Below, one piece after another: positions 1 through 11,859 of a stretch of 64,000 bases of DNA. The position numbers and the translations under genes are program-made. Location: the NCBI GenBank assembly GCA_905182985.1, contig CAJJDN010000023.1, forward strand, positions 438,598 through 502,597, given 5' to 3'. Source of the DNA: Paramecium sonneborni. Lineage: Eukaryota; Ciliophora; Oligohymenophorea; Peniculida; Parameciidae. Every line of letters starts with the position of its first letter. Positions within the stretch are counted from its first letter, which is position 1. The notes under the pieces were generated by a model, which worked only from the letters and a program-made list of their open reading frames with translations, was not told where the DNA came from and did not search any database.

Positions 1-2
1 TA

Positions 3-119
3 TCAGAACAAACTATTTTAGATAGTAATTAAAGAATAGATTCTAAAATAGAAATTCATAAATATATTAAACCTAAAATGATACATGATGATGGAGAAGA
101 AATATGTTATGATGTTTGA
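3..119 (+). CDS. 3' end of an unrecognised protein (partial)
   Basis: A reading frame is open from the window edge and ends at TGA 117-119. The visible 38 residues are hydrophilic, include glutamines encoded by TAA, and end in the acidic tail DDGEEICYDV. The start and most of the gene lie outside the window. Nothing in this tail identifies a family. Confidence 0.6.
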
Positions 120-191
120 TCAATAAACTTAAAAATAAATAAATTATATAATTTGTAATTTCTATAATATTTTTTATAATTTTAATTAACA

Positions 192-625
192 ATGCCACCT
201 AAAAAGAAAAAATCTAAAAAGTCAAAAAAGTCAAAAAAGAAGGAAGAATATTTACCTTCTATATTCAATATTCCTTAGTATGAGAATCCAGATATTGTTA
301 CTCCAAAAGTGGACTTAATAATAAAATTGGTACATCCTGTAACCGATCTTTTCACATTAAAAATTAGAGTATTTCAAATATTTTTATAAAAGGTGCAAAT
401 ATCAACAAGAGTAGAATAAATCCATGAAGAAATTTCTAAAATGCATTAAGGTGCTATTTCTGGAATATCAGTATGCCGTGATAGATTTAGTCCTGAAGAT
501 GTTAAAACTCCATTTTATTATAGGTATTGGATCCAAAAAAGACTCTTGAACAATGTGGTATTTTTGATGGAGAAATTAAGTTACTGTATGATTACAAACC
601 TATTGTTGGTCCACTTTTAAAATGA
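192..625 (+). CDS. small basic-N-terminus protein, possibly ubiquitin-like fold
   Basis: Starts at ATG 192 and ends at TGA 623-625, with one 23-nt intron at 501-523, giving 136 residues. The first 18 residues are almost entirely lysine and serine. The remainder alternates short predicted strands and a helix (around TRVEQIHEEISKMHQG) and ends in a conserved-looking stretch, GIFDGEIKLLYDYKPI, a layout that could be a ubiquitin-like beta-grasp. Without the intron the frame shifts and runs into a different, implausible sequence, so the splice is well supported. I do not recognise the family; the fold suggestion is inference. It is tail-to-tail with the MYCBP homologue, 133 bases apart. Confidence 0.75.
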
Positions 626-758
626 ATATTTAGGTTAACTTATCAAAAATAAATTTTCATTCTTTTTATCAATATATATAATAATATATTTGGATTTTTA
701 TAATTAAAATATAGAAAAGAAACTGATTAGAAAATGATTAAATATTGTATATAATTCA

Positions 759-1090
759 TCAATTTTATTCTTATAAGGCAGCTTATAACTATATGTATAG
801 ATATCCTTAATTACTTCTTTTTTTAATTCAGCTATTTCTCTTTTTAATCTAATATTTTCATCTTTCATTTTTTCATATTCTAATTTTAATTTATCCACAT
901 CAATATCAACTGGAGATCCTAAATACTTTTTTACATAACTAAATTAATTTAGAATTTACTCTATGGCATTATTTGGTTTTTCAGGTTCTTCATATAATCC
1001 AACTAAAACTCTTGTCAATTAATCAATCACTCCTGCCTTTTCTAAATACTTTCTAAATTCTTCTTTCTTTGAATCAGTTGTCTATGGCAT
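759..1090 (-). CDS. MYCBP: MYCBP / AMY-1 homologue
   Basis: 101 residues after removal of a 26-nt intron (789-814). The N-terminal half matches the c-Myc-binding protein family closely: a KKEEFRKYLEKAGVIDQLTR segment followed by VLVGLYEEPEKPNNAIE, then a C-terminal coiled coil rich in K/E/L. Length equals the usual ~103 residues of the family. In vertebrates the protein binds c-Myc and A-kinase anchoring proteins; in Chlamydomonas the homologue FAP174 is an axonemal protein, so a ciliary role is the natural expectation here (family knowledge, not visible in the sequence). If the intron were retained the C-terminus would continue into a hydrophobic non-family tail. Confidence 0.93.
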
Positions 1091-1296
1091 ATTATTATTG
1101 ATACTTAAAAGCTCATTAATTTGAATAAAATAAATATTAATTCAATTTTTCTTTCTAATTTTATGAATTATATCATGAAAAGGAATTTTGATAAATTATG
1201 ATAAAATAATTATCATTATAATTTATTATAGATGACATCTTGTATTATAAAAGTTTAAAGTATTAAAATTATAAGATTAATATCTGAAAACAATTG

Positions 1297-1348
1297 AAAT
1301 TATAGAATTAAGAATACTTAATAAAATTATAGAATTAAGAATACTTAA
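1297..1348. repeat. tandem direct repeat, 25-nt unit, period 27
   Basis: Two identical 25-base copies (1297-1321 and 1324-1348) of an AT-rich unit containing TATAGAATTAAGAATACTTA lie in the spacer between the start of the MYCBP homologue and the stop of the membrane-protein gene. No function can be read from it. Confidence 0.8.
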
Positions 1349-1454
1349 AGAAATTAATAATATTAGTATTTAATATATTTATTTTTATATATTTAAATAT
1401 AAATTTTACAACATTATAAGTATATCTTTTATAGATATTAGAATTTTATCTACT

Positions 1455-2339
1455 TCAATATTTATTAATCTAATAGTTTCTTTTAGTTAAGTAAAAAATA
1501 CTAAAAAAAATGTATTTAATTCCATCAATGTATATTAAAACGAGAGTAAATTGTTAATATCCATTTGAAATTAAAAATTGTTTGTTTATAATTTTTTCAT
1601 TAAAATTTAATAGTATTAAGATAACTGGAGTGAACATGACTATCTCAATTGTTTTAAGTATAAAGCTAGTAACAATATATGTTTTAAGTCCATTTTTTAG
1701 GGATTTTAATTAAAAGTAAGATAATTCATTAGGAGTTAATAAATAGATCAAAAGCTATTTAATATTGAATTGAGATGATTCATTTCGCCAATCATACCAT
1801 TCTTTTGATGCTTCTTCGATTATATTTTTATTAGTAAAATTTTATCTAAATAATACAATTATCATCAAAATTGGTTGATTTCTGTATAAATGTAATTTTC
1901 TAAATAACATTCTAATTAAACTTAGAAAAAAGTAAAACCTTGGTATTAATATTAAGTAATATAATAGAATCCTACCATCGCTGTCTTTTTCAGCTAATAG
2001 AAGAAATAAATATATATAAGAATTAAGTCTGATTAAAGCATCAATGAAAATGGAAAGCAGCATCATAAATTCTAATTATCGATGAATTTTTATTTCTCTC
2101 AATAAAATTATTGATAATTCTAGTTCAACTTTATAGCTTTATTTTGGTTTGTTTAATTTATGTTGATTATCAAATATACGCTATATTCTATTTGCTTGGA
2201 TTTTACAATTTTCTTCTTCTGGTTTTTCAATAATTCTAACATCTGTAAATTTTTATTCCTCTTTTAACAGAAGTGGAGATTCAAGAAAAGAGCCTACCGG
2301 TATCATTTCATGATAACAATGTAATAGAGATTCTTCCAT
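1455..2339 (-). CDS. unrecognised multi-pass membrane protein
   Basis: Single uninterrupted frame of 294 residues from ATG (2337-2339) to TGA (1455-1457). The first ~95 residues are hydrophilic and acidic (EESLLHCYHEMIPVGSF near the start). Then come about five hydrophobic segments: FMMLLSIFIDALIRL, YIYLFLLLA, RILLYYLILIPRFYFFLSLI, a pair near IVTSFILK...VMFTPVILILLNF, and LVLIYIDGIKYIFFSIFYL close to the C-terminus. A short basic tail ends the protein. No signal peptide and no motif that I recognise. Several glutamines are TAA/TAG, as in neighbours. Confidence that it is a gene comes from the long open frame and the ordered hydrophobic pattern. Confidence 0.75.
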
Positions 2340-2809
2340 ATTATAAATATTTAATTTAATTTTAGAGATAATTCAAAACAACATTAAGTACAAGAATTGA
2401 AGGAAAAAAAGATATCGAAACCAACCAATATTATTTTATAATTATTTAACAATAATTAGAGAATGTTTTTATTAAAAAGATAGACACAAATTTAAAAACA
2501 CTAAAAGTGAGCAAAAAAACAATCATCTCCATTTGTTTCACTTTCAATACATAAAAATTGCTTTAAGTGCAAAAACACTAAAAGTGAGCAACTTAATTTA
2601 TTAACCTTCATTCCAAATATAAATTTAAACAATAACATAACCACCATTTCATCACTAATATCAAACTACCTTGAAAAATTAAAGTTTCATAGTTAAAAAA
2701 TAGGATTAAAATTTTAGAACTAGAAACTAAATTATCATAAGCTAATAACTAAATATAATAGTTAGTTAATAGAATTAAAATATTGTAAGAAGATTGTAAG
2801 AGAAAGGAG
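2340..2809. other. gene-less spacer with a 21-nt direct repeat
   Basis: No supportable coding frame was seen. The stretch holds two identical 21-base copies of AAAAACACTAAAAGTGAGCAA written here up to its 20th base as AAAAACACTAAAAGTGAGCA, at 2494-2514 and 2571-2591, about 400-460 bases upstream of nothing obvious and 150-230 bases upstream of the start of the membrane-protein gene on the minus strand. Confidence 0.6.
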
Positions 2810-3099
2810 ATGAAAAATTAAACAGTATTGATAAGTATGATAAATGTTAAGTTGAAAAAGATAAAAAAATAAAAGAAATTTATCATCATTTTAAAAACTT
2901 CATGCTTAATTAGAGAAATAAACAACAAATTTTGAAGAAAAATAAAAATATTTATCCAACTAAGCAAATAAATAGAAAAATAATTTTAAAGAATATATTA
3001 AGTAAAGTCTATTTGAACTAATATCAAAAAAAAGAAGAACCGATGACTTTGCAGCCTAAGTTAGATAAACTGAAAAACGATTATAAATCAACTAAATGA
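2810..3099 (+). CDS. possible small lysine-rich protein
   Basis: From about 2830 to TGA 3097-3099 one frame is open and has coding-like composition (EKDKKIKEIYHHFKNFMLNQ and later PMTLQPKLDKLKNDYKSTK). The best start is ATG 2810, but joining it to this frame needs a 17-nt intron (2838-2854), shorter than most in the window. An upstream exon I cannot see is equally possible. No family recognised. Confidence 0.3.
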
Positions 3100-3172
3100 C
3101 TCATATTAGAAATTGGCATATGTCTAAGATAATTATAATTGTTTATATATTAAATTATAAAATGTTGTAAAG

Positions 3173-3542
3173 ATGCCTGCAATTAGCAAAGTCAGCCTAA
3201 TTTTCACAGATTGTGAAATCTTACACTAGTTTAGCATAACATAAATGGTTAGATTATGATGAAACTCACAAGGTATTATAATTATTATGAAGTAATCTCT
3301 CCAAACTCATAAAAGCAGAGCTGAAGAATTTATTCATAAAATTCCAGTAATTGAAGTAGATTCTGATGTAGTCAGATGTTTGGTAATTAAATGAACTATT
3401 TTTTAAGGGTGGTACTCATATTAATGCAGGACATCCTCAAGTTTATATTAAATTGGATACTAGAACAGAAGGAACTACTTAAACTTGCAAATATTGTGGT
3501 TTATAGTATGTTAAGAAAGGACATGGATCACATCATCATTGA
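3173..3542 (+). CDS. NDUFS6: NADH:ubiquinone oxidoreductase zinc-binding subunit (NDUFS6)
   Basis: Three introns (3191-3209, 19 nt; 3273-3292, 20 nt; 3383-3407, 25 nt) give 101 residues. The C-terminal half is the CHCC zinc-finger domain: Cys56, His66 in GGTHINAGHPQVYIKLD, and Cys84/Cys87 in TCKYCGLQYVKKGHG, ending in a His-rich tail. This is the zinc site of the mitochondrial complex I 13-kDa subunit, located in the matrix arm. The N-terminus (MPAISKIVKSYTSLAQHKW) is basic and short, as expected for a mitochondrial presequence. The stop lies 25 bases from the stop of the opposing reductase/acyltransferase gene. The first two intron positions are chosen to keep frame and are a little less certain than the third. 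Confidence 0.93.
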
Positions 3543-3567
3543 TCATCAATCAAAATATCATAATAAA

Positions 3568-6500
3568 TCATTAATATAATATATGAGTAGAAACAAAACT
3601 ACTCATAATTTTGGTATAACGGTATAATCTAATAAAGATCTTGCAATATCTATTGGGTTTTATATTGATTTAGAATAATTATTCTTAAGGTATTTTTTCA
3701 CTTAAGCTTCTACTTCTAATAACTATTAAATTCATAATTTTAAGAATTACTTCTTAGTCTGAGAATGCAATATTCACCTATTCTGAATCATCCTTTTTAT
3801 TTATATTAATACATCTCATTGTTGAATATGTATTAATTGCATTCTTAATAGTTTCAATTGAACAACTTTCGTAATGTTCCATTATGTGTTCTCCATACAT
3901 TTATTCAGCAAATCCTTAAATCTAAGCAATAAGTTCTGATAATTCAAATGAAGTTTTGGCTTCACTAACACGTTTTAATTAATATAAATAAACTATAGTA
4001 GCCCAATAACACTCTACTAAGGGCCATATAATTGAACAAGTAAATTGAGATGCTTATTCACCAAATTATTAGTTAACTCTAATTTTATCTGAAACCATTT
4101 CTAAAACATTTTTATCAATCATATAAGATATGAAATCAATCATTTATTCTTGATTTGTAATTCTATTTCTAATAACATATTCTCGTTTCAATAATTTTAA
4201 TAAGAAATCGCTTTCTTCCCATAATCTTTCTACACTTACACCTTCTGTATGAGATAACAAATGTCCAAACCCATTTAAAGCAGAACAAACAATTCCTTCA
4301 CTAAAAAATATATGTGCTAATTAATTTCTATAATAACTTAACAACAATATGCTTTTATACTCTTGTTTTGGAATTAAAGTCAATTCAAATACATTCTTCT
4401 TTTTTTTATTAATCAAATCTTATAGGAACCCAATAGAATTTCTTACAGTTACATCACTTTAACCATTATTAGTAACAGATGTCTTGGCTCCTCTAATTGC
4501 TATTTATCTTAAAACCCATTCAAATCGTTTGATTAATTAATCTTCAGTAATACCTCTTCTATTCATCAATAATAATGAAGATACAATTCCAGTTGGCATA
4601 ACTACCATTTCCTCAATTAATCTATATGCTACCTCATATCCTAATGTTTCTATTGCTTTTTTTCTATCTCTCATATTTTCAAATGAATCTAGTCCCTATT
4701 ATTTTGACCATTCTTTTACTGAAATCATTTTACCAAATCCAATATGAATTCTACCAAAATTTGATGATAATATTTTTAATGCTTTTATAACTCTAATTAA
4801 AGATTCTTTCACTTTTTCTTCTCCTAATAATTCATAAGGATATGTATCAGCTTCTAATACTTTTTCATAATTTATAGTAATTGGTAATATTGTTGCATTT
4901 TAAATCTTTTTATCAAATACTGCATCACATACTATACTCAGTAATCCAAATTTAGGATTTAATGTTTTACCTGTTCTAGATCTTGTTCCTTCAATAAAGA
5001 ATTCTAAATAACATTCTTCTATCAATATTCTCTGAACATATTCATAAAATATGGCTTTGTATAGAATACTGTCTTCTAATTATTTTCTCTTTAAGAAAAA
5101 AGCACCAGAAGCTCTTAATATTATAGGTATAATTGACATTTATAGAAAATCTTCAGCAGCTGCAATATGTGGACATTTAATTTTATATGAAAAGAAAACA
5201 TATGAACACTAACATAATTAAAATATTTATTTACCATAATAAAATCAATATAAGACCTATGAGTTGGCATAAATATTAATGGTCCTCCTTCTTTTTAATT
5301 ATAATTTTGTAATTCTAATAAAGCTTATTCATTTATTTAAACTTTTTCATAGATTTATCTAAAAACCTTTGTTATAAACCAAGCAAATATACGTATCACT
5401 CCCATATTATAATTAGCAAACATTACTTCACAAATATCAATTCCCTGTTTTTCTATATTTTAATGAAATTTATCTAAATTCAGAGTAGCGGATTAATATT
5501 TCTTTGCTTTTTCTTCTACTAATTATTTTATCACTGATTAAACTCTTTAAGAATTCATTACCAAACTTATTTGTTCTTTTGTAGTCTTAGTTTTAAAATC
5601 TTATCCATTATTTAGACACCATTCAATGTCACTAAAATATGATTATTGATTTCTCTATGCTAAAACATCAGTACTTTATTAATTTAATTCTTTTGTTTAA
5701 TCTTTTAGTATATATTTCTAAATTCCCCAATTAAATCTTTCCAAATATTTTCTCCAATTCAATTTTTCAATATCAACATTAAAATGTTATTTCTCAGATT
5801 CACTCAAAAACTCTACTAATAAATTACTTTTAGAACTTTCAAATATCCATTCATTAATTACAAATGGTTTAAATGTTTCATTAATGGATTCAGCTCTATC
5901 AATTATTTTCTTTAATCTTTTTGCTTATATTTTCATTTCTTTATTTCCTATCCGATTAGCAATCTAATAATACATTAAAGCAGGTGTATTTTTTATTTTT
6001 GTCATAAGTTTGTATAATTTTTCATTTTTATAGAAAGTTAAGTTTGGTTTAGAGAATTATTGAGAACTTGGAGATCTTGTCCAAAATTAAGCATTTACTT
6101 CTTTAGCTAAAGCCCATGTCATTGGATTTTTAGCTGAAGAGCAACAATGATAAACAGAAACTTCTTTTTAACCATTTTAATATGCTCCAGTTGTTAGAAT
6201 AAAATCAGCTACATAATCAACAGGAACTTAATCTCCAATTAAACATTCATCTCCATTTAATGTTTTTATTAATCCTAAACCCACAAAAAAGAAAATTGCA
6301 CTACTAGCTACCAAACTATCAATCCAACCTGGAACTGGATCTTTCCAAGAGGCTCCTACTATTGATGGTCTTACTAAAGTTAATGGAAAATTAGGAGATC
6401 TTGTTTAAACTAATAGTTTTTCTGCAATACATTTTGTAAATGTATATGTATTTGGAAAATCTCCAATTATGTCTTTTACATTTTTTTCTAAAATACTTAC

Positions 6501-7144
6501 TGGTGTTTTCAACAATTAAGTTACTAACTATTCTAAATTCTCCTAACTTGGATTATATATCTTTTCTTCAATATAACCTTCTTTATCAGAATTTACATAT
6601 GCAGTTGATATATGTATAAAGTTTTCTAGATTGTTTATTTTCTAAGCTAAAGCTATAAATCTTTAAGGTCCTCTTACATTGATTTATATAGCATCATCTA
6701 ATCTAGCATTAAAATCTACACTAGCTGCACAATTAATTACGATCTATCTATTTCAATCTTTATTTACATTCACATTATTAATTATTAATTCCTTATCATT
6801 TTATGATAAACCCAACCCATCCTTTAACATATCACCTTCTATTGGATAAATCTTTTACTTTATGAATTACTCAAAACCACTTCCATGTATCTTTCTCAAA
6901 CGATCAAAGCACTACATATATTCACTCTACTACTTAAGAGTCCAAAATCTCTCTTTTAAATCTTTCCACTAAATTGCTTCCCTTTTTTTATCTTATCAAC
7001 ACATAAATGTATGCTATATTTGGAATACAACGTAAGGTCTTTTCTAAAAGCACTTTACCAACAAACCCTATTAAATCATATTTCATCTCTACCTGTACAT
7101 CCTGTAAGAAACAAGACCTTCTTATCGTAGTATTCTTAGAGCAT
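3568..7144 (-). CDS. fused fatty acyl-CoA reductase / glycerone-phosphate-type acyltransferase
   Basis: 1159 residues after removing four introns (7068-7092, 6912-6933, 6744-6767, 5209-5234). The N-terminal ~450 residues are a fatty acyl-CoA reductase: Rossmann motif TGCTGFVGKVLLE at residues ~14-26, NCAASVDFN, and the YTFTK (YxxxK) catalytic pair near residue 211. The C-terminal half is a PlsB-type acyltransferase: HRSYIDF (HX4D) near residue 604 and FIEGTRSRTGK near 687, with the long C-terminal GPAT/DHAPAT region. The reductase makes fatty alcohol, the acyltransferase makes acyl-dihydroxyacetone phosphate; both are needed to begin ether-lipid synthesis. A bifunctional enzyme of this layout is known from Tetrahymena (TtFARAT). 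The last ~45 residues are less certain because an additional in-frame intron cannot be excluded. It is head-to-tail with the coiled-coil gene at 7336-8113. Confidence 0.92.
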
Positions 7145-7335
7145 ATATAATATTTAATTTATGGAAATGATTTAAATTTTATTCAATTTCATTACATTTT
7201 GAGATATACAGTATTTTTTACAACTTCAGAAATTAAGATTAATCTTTTTTTTAGTCATATCTTTATTATATATCAATTAATAATTTTAACTTAAATTGAT
7301 TCTAATAATATTCTATTTTATTTTAATCTATTCAA

Positions 7336-8113
7336 TCAAAGTTGTTATTTTAATTTATTCATTTCTTCATATACTTTTGAATAAAAGTGTTTTTGGTTAG
7401 TTTCCATCTACTATAATTGTAATTAATGATTCACTAGTTCATTTTCACAACTAACCAAACTTTATTTTTACTTCTATTCACCCTATACTTAAATTTCATT
7501 TTATTTTTATTATTATTATTACTGTTATTGATTTATTTAATCTTGCGAACTTATATTCATTATTCCTGTGAAAGAAGTCGAATGATTTTATCTTTTACTA
7601 AATAATATTTCTTCATAATCAGAATTATTCCCAAAATAAGAATATTATTAAGTTTTTAAATTGGTCTTACTTGTATGTCGAATTTTTTATAATAAATTTG
7701 CCACTCTTTATTGACATTCATTTATTCCACTTTTATTAGTCCTGGTTTTACTAGTATTTGGTGTTAATAAACCAACTCTATTCATCTATCTCTCTGATAT
7801 TTAAGCTTATATAATCTATTCTAAGAGCCTATTATATTTCTCTATTTTTTCTCCTAATTCTAATTTTTGTTTTACAAGTTCATCACTTTTCATCTTTAGT
7901 TTTTTGGAATAATTTTTTAATTCTTTATACTTTTATTCTAACTAAACTGTATATGACTGATTTAAATACTTAAGTTTCCCTCTATTTCAATTTTTATTCC
8001 CATTAATGATAATAGTTTTCTTTATCCTATTTAAAATAACTTTCTTAAGTGTTTCTATTTTCATTATTTGAAACTTTAAGCTTCTGGTTACTAGTATTAT
8101 TGTTATTAAACAT
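7336..8113 (-). CDS. glutamine-rich coiled-coil protein
   Basis: 249 residues with one 28-nt intron (7942-7969). The N-terminus is Asn-rich (MFNNNNTSNQK), followed by a long coiled coil (EQKYKELKNYSKKLKMKSDE through KLELGEKIEKYNRLLEQIIQ), a basic Ser/Thr-rich middle, and a run of glutamines encoded almost entirely by TAA/TAG near residue 190. The C-terminus (NKLKQQL) is again coil-like. Without the intron the frame hits TGA early, and after splicing the coil heptads are continuous, which supports the model. No family recognised; a structural or cytoskeletal role is only a guess from the coil. Confidence 0.75.
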
Positions 8114-8323
8114 ATTTCAAATTTAATAATATAATTTTATTGTTACAATTTTATTCTTTAAATTTAAAGAAGTTCATTAAGAGCAAGAAAACTTAAAAAC
8201 AAAATGAATTATCTAGGATTTTATAAATAAATTATGAGCTCAAACAAAAGTTAATTAATAAAAAGAGAGGAAATGAGTTAATTTATAAGCATATCACAAT
8301 AATTTATTAATTAATTAGAATTA

Positions 8324-9770
8324 TCAATAAATTCTTAGCTATTGTTTTGAAGTTGCAGTGGAATAAAATGCTGAAACATGAACTGAACTTCGTTTGCCAA
8401 TTTCTTAAGTAGTTTATTTGTTCATTCTTTTTAATTCTTTATCTCTACTTAAAACAAGTTTCTAATTAAATGTACATTTATTACATGTTTGAGACTTTGA
8501 AGATTGTCGCATGAGATGTTTGAGACAGTTTAAGGCTTAATATGATTATAAGAATATTGTTATAGATCTTAAGAAAAGTTTCTTTGATCCTTGAACATTT
8601 CATTCATAATCTTATTTAATCTATTCAATCGAATTTATTAACCAAATGAATTCACATCTTTAACTTCAAATAAGTAATGTTATGAATTGAATTCTTAGGC
8701 AGCACTTTTTTTATCTTATTATTTGCTTGAAATAATTTAGCTAAAAGCTCTTTTAGGTCTTTAATTATTTGTTTTATTATTTTCAGTATCTTCAATAATT
8801 TCATCTTATTATTCAGCTTCCTATTCGTCTTCATATTATTTAGATTCCTCAATAAATTCTTCGAAAACAAATTTCTTTTCTATTTCTTTATTAACAGTAA
8901 TATCTTTAGTAGCAAAAGGATCTGGTTAAATTGGATCAATTTTAATACCAGGATTTTAGAGTAATTAATCTAATTAATCAAGTTATTCTAATTATTCTTA
9001 AATTACCTTTTATTGATTTTTTTTATTAAGATGTTTGAATAAATCATCAAGATATTTTTGTTTTTCTATAAGTTTTTCATCAGAAAGAGGTTTAAAGACT
9101 TTGAATTCATCTAGAATGGTAGGTGTTTTAGAGACTTATTTTAATTATGGTATGATTTCAAAGAATCTAGTACCTTTAAATTTGACATAAGATTTGATTT
9201 CTTCTCTACTTTTTCTATAAATGCCACGTAACTTTTTAATATCTTCTTTAAGATTGACTATATGGTACATTTTGTTAATTTCTTCAATATATCTTCTAAG
9301 ATATTCTATTCTTGCTTTGTAATTGTGTTTTTATTCACCTTCATCCATAAGAACTTTTCTCATAATATTAATATCTTCTTAAATATCTGTACATATATCA
9401 GCTAATCTAGTTTTCCATCCATTATCATAATCATAAGAAACTTCTCCACCAACATTTTACCATCCATTAATTTTATTAGCATCTGGAGGATGAATTTTAA
9501 GAACTCTACACTTAGCAGGGCCATCAAATGTTTGAGTAGCATCTAATTTACAAATACGCCTTTGACTAAATGTTTTACCATTAATATCATTTTGTTTTAA
9601 AAACAAATAAGATATAATACGATCTAAGCTACATTTTGGATGATATTATTTTTAGAACTTTGGACATGGATCAAAGAAAGGGGCCTATTTATAAATTATT
9701 GTAGATTTACTTCTTCATTTTTAGGAGGACTTAATATAGGATGCAGCCGTGTAATTCTTGCCTGTTTCAT
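8324..9770 (-). CDS. unrecognised coiled-coil protein
   Basis: 465 residues, two introns (9685-9710, 26 nt; 8462-8484, 23 nt). The N-terminal ~120 residues are globular, with several Cys and the stretch KCRVLKIHPPDANKINGWQN; a central helical part (YLRRYIEEINKMYHIVNLK...YRKSREEIKSYVKFK) follows, then an acidic, Q-rich segment of DQLDQLLQ-type repeats and a basic C-terminus ending KQQLRIY. I chose ATG 9768-9770 because it is the first in frame after the DnaJ stop, 55 bases upstream, so the two genes are head-to-tail and nearly abutting. No catalytic motif or named domain is visible; function unknown. Confidence 0.75.
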
Positions 9771-9825
9771 ATTACAATATAATTTATTGAACCAATAATT
9801 ATTATAATAATATAAAAATACAAAT

Positions 9826-11165
9826 TCATTATTACGCACACTGAACTCGTTATCCTCTTGGTTAACTTTCCTCTTCATCATCATCTCGTTTGCCTCCTTC
9901 AGGATTTGAATTAAGATTGTTAACATCATATTCCTACATAAAAATTCTTTTACTGGCATCAAATTTTACTTTACTTTCTATAGGTTTAGGTAAAATCTAA
10001 TATAAATTTAATAATAAATACATTTTTGAGTACATTAATTTATTCTTATTTTAATTCAGTAGGCATTTCAACTTCAAATTAGATATGTAGATTGCCTTCT
10101 TACATAGCATCTTTATAAAAAGGCATACCTTTATTTTTAATAGTTCTGAAGCTATCTAAAATATTATTTAATGATAATTACTTGGAGATATAACTTCTCC
10201 TGGTTTAGTGGCTATATTAAGATAAGATCCATCTAAAAATTTGAGTGTGAATTGACAACCAGTTAATGCTTCTAGTAATGTGATCTTTTTAGTAGTATAA
10301 AGATCTGCTCCTCTTCTCTCATACATAGGATGTTTCTTAATTTTAATTCTTATATATAAGTCACCAGCCATCACTCCAGGATATTCATCTGATTCTCCAT
10401 AAAATTAATAATCATGTTCTTCAGGTACTCCTTTTTCTAAAGGTACTTCAACTATTTTTTCAACATCAATCACTTTATTTCCATTACATTTTTTGCATCT
10501 ATCCTTCTCTGAGAATATTGTACCCTCACCTCTACAATCTGAACAAGGTCCACTTGATTAAGAATACATTCCAGGACCTAACATTGTTAATTTTTAAACA
10601 ACTCCTTTTCCTTTACAAGTTGAACATTATTTTGAATTTGCTCCTCCTTTTCCATCACATCCTTCACAAACTCTTTTTCTCTAATGTTTTAAATGAATTA
10701 TCTTTCCTTCATAAACATCTTCTAAACTAACTTCCAATTCTCTTAATTTAGCTTTCATTTTTTTTGGACCTGATTCTTTGCGGCCACCTCCTCCAAAAAA
10801 ATGACTAAATATATCTGACATATCTCCACCTCCTCCACCATTCTTTACTCCTTCCATGCCAAATCTATCATATAAATCTTTCTTCTCTGGATTTGACAAA
10901 ATTTCATATGCTTCTGTTAATTTTTTAAACTTATTATTAATATTTTAACAAATACCTTCTCAGGATCTCCTCCTTTATCTGGATGCTCTCTAACTGCCTT
11001 CTTTCTAAATGCTTTCTTAACTTCATCTGTTGTAGCACCTTATTAAAGTCCCAACAATTCATATAATGATTTATTATCAACATTTTAAGTTTAAGAAGTA
11101 GAACTTTCTTCCTCTGCTCCTCCAAATGGAAAACCACTAAATCCTTTAAAACCTCCTTAAAACAT
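9826..11165 (-). CDS. type I DnaJ / Hsp40 co-chaperone with CaaX box
   Basis: 420 residues, three introns (10930-10955, 10156-10181, 9997-10021). Domain order: short Gly/Phe-rich start, J domain with the HPD motif near residue 61 (REHPDKGG), Gly-rich linker ([20 protein letters not shown]), four CxxCxGxG-type zinc-finger repeats between about 155 and 220 ([32 protein letters not shown]), and the C-terminal substrate-binding domains. This is the DNAJA1/2-YDJ1 architecture, a cytosolic partner that stimulates Hsp70 ATPase. The protein ends CAQQ, a CaaX farnesylation box as in YDJ1 and DNAJA proteins. Both final glutamines are TAA codons directly before the TGA stop, so the box exists only under the reassigned code. 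Confidence 0.96.
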
Positions 11166-11859
11166 TCAAACTAATTAAATATTTCTACTCTTTCTTTCAT
11201 TCTTAGATACCTTTTAAATTATTTAGATTTTTCTAGAAAAATACCAAAACTCTTTAACTTTATATTATAATTTAATACATACTATATTATCTCAATTTTA
11301 TAACAATTCCCTTCCATCTAATTCTATATCAAAATATTCATTCTATTCTCTACAACATTTTAACTCTTTGTTCAGAGATACTAAACACTTACCATCTATA
11401 ATATAAAATATAATATCATTAAACAAATGACTTTAATAGTTATTATATCACAATGAAGGTATTAAAACTTCTATGAAAATTCTTTTATAGCTTGAATAAT
11501 ACATTGAATAATGCAAATTTGCAAAATTATTACTAACTTAATCAAAATAATTAAGGAATAATAAACCACTTTGTTTGATGCTGAAAAACTTTGCAAAGAT
11601 TAATAAGAACAAATAGTCAATCTTTGCATTCAAAATAGTAATTAATACTTGAGAATCATAATAAGAGTTCGTAATTATATGAATTATAAAACAATTATAA
11701 TTCCATAAAAAATAGCTTGATTCTGAAAAATTTTCATAGGCAGCATCTCCCTTAATTAGAATCCCATATTAAAATTTTAGAATAAGAATTAGATTACTTA
11801 AATATTCATAATATTTAGTTAATTTCAGAGAATAAACTACTAACTTTTATAAATTATTG
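11166..11859. other. gene-less divergent spacer
   Basis: About 690 bases between the start of the DnaJ gene on the minus strand and the PH-like gene on the plus strand. I see no sustained frame, RNA gene or repeat. It presumably contains the promoters of both genes, but no element can be named. Confidence 0.5.
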
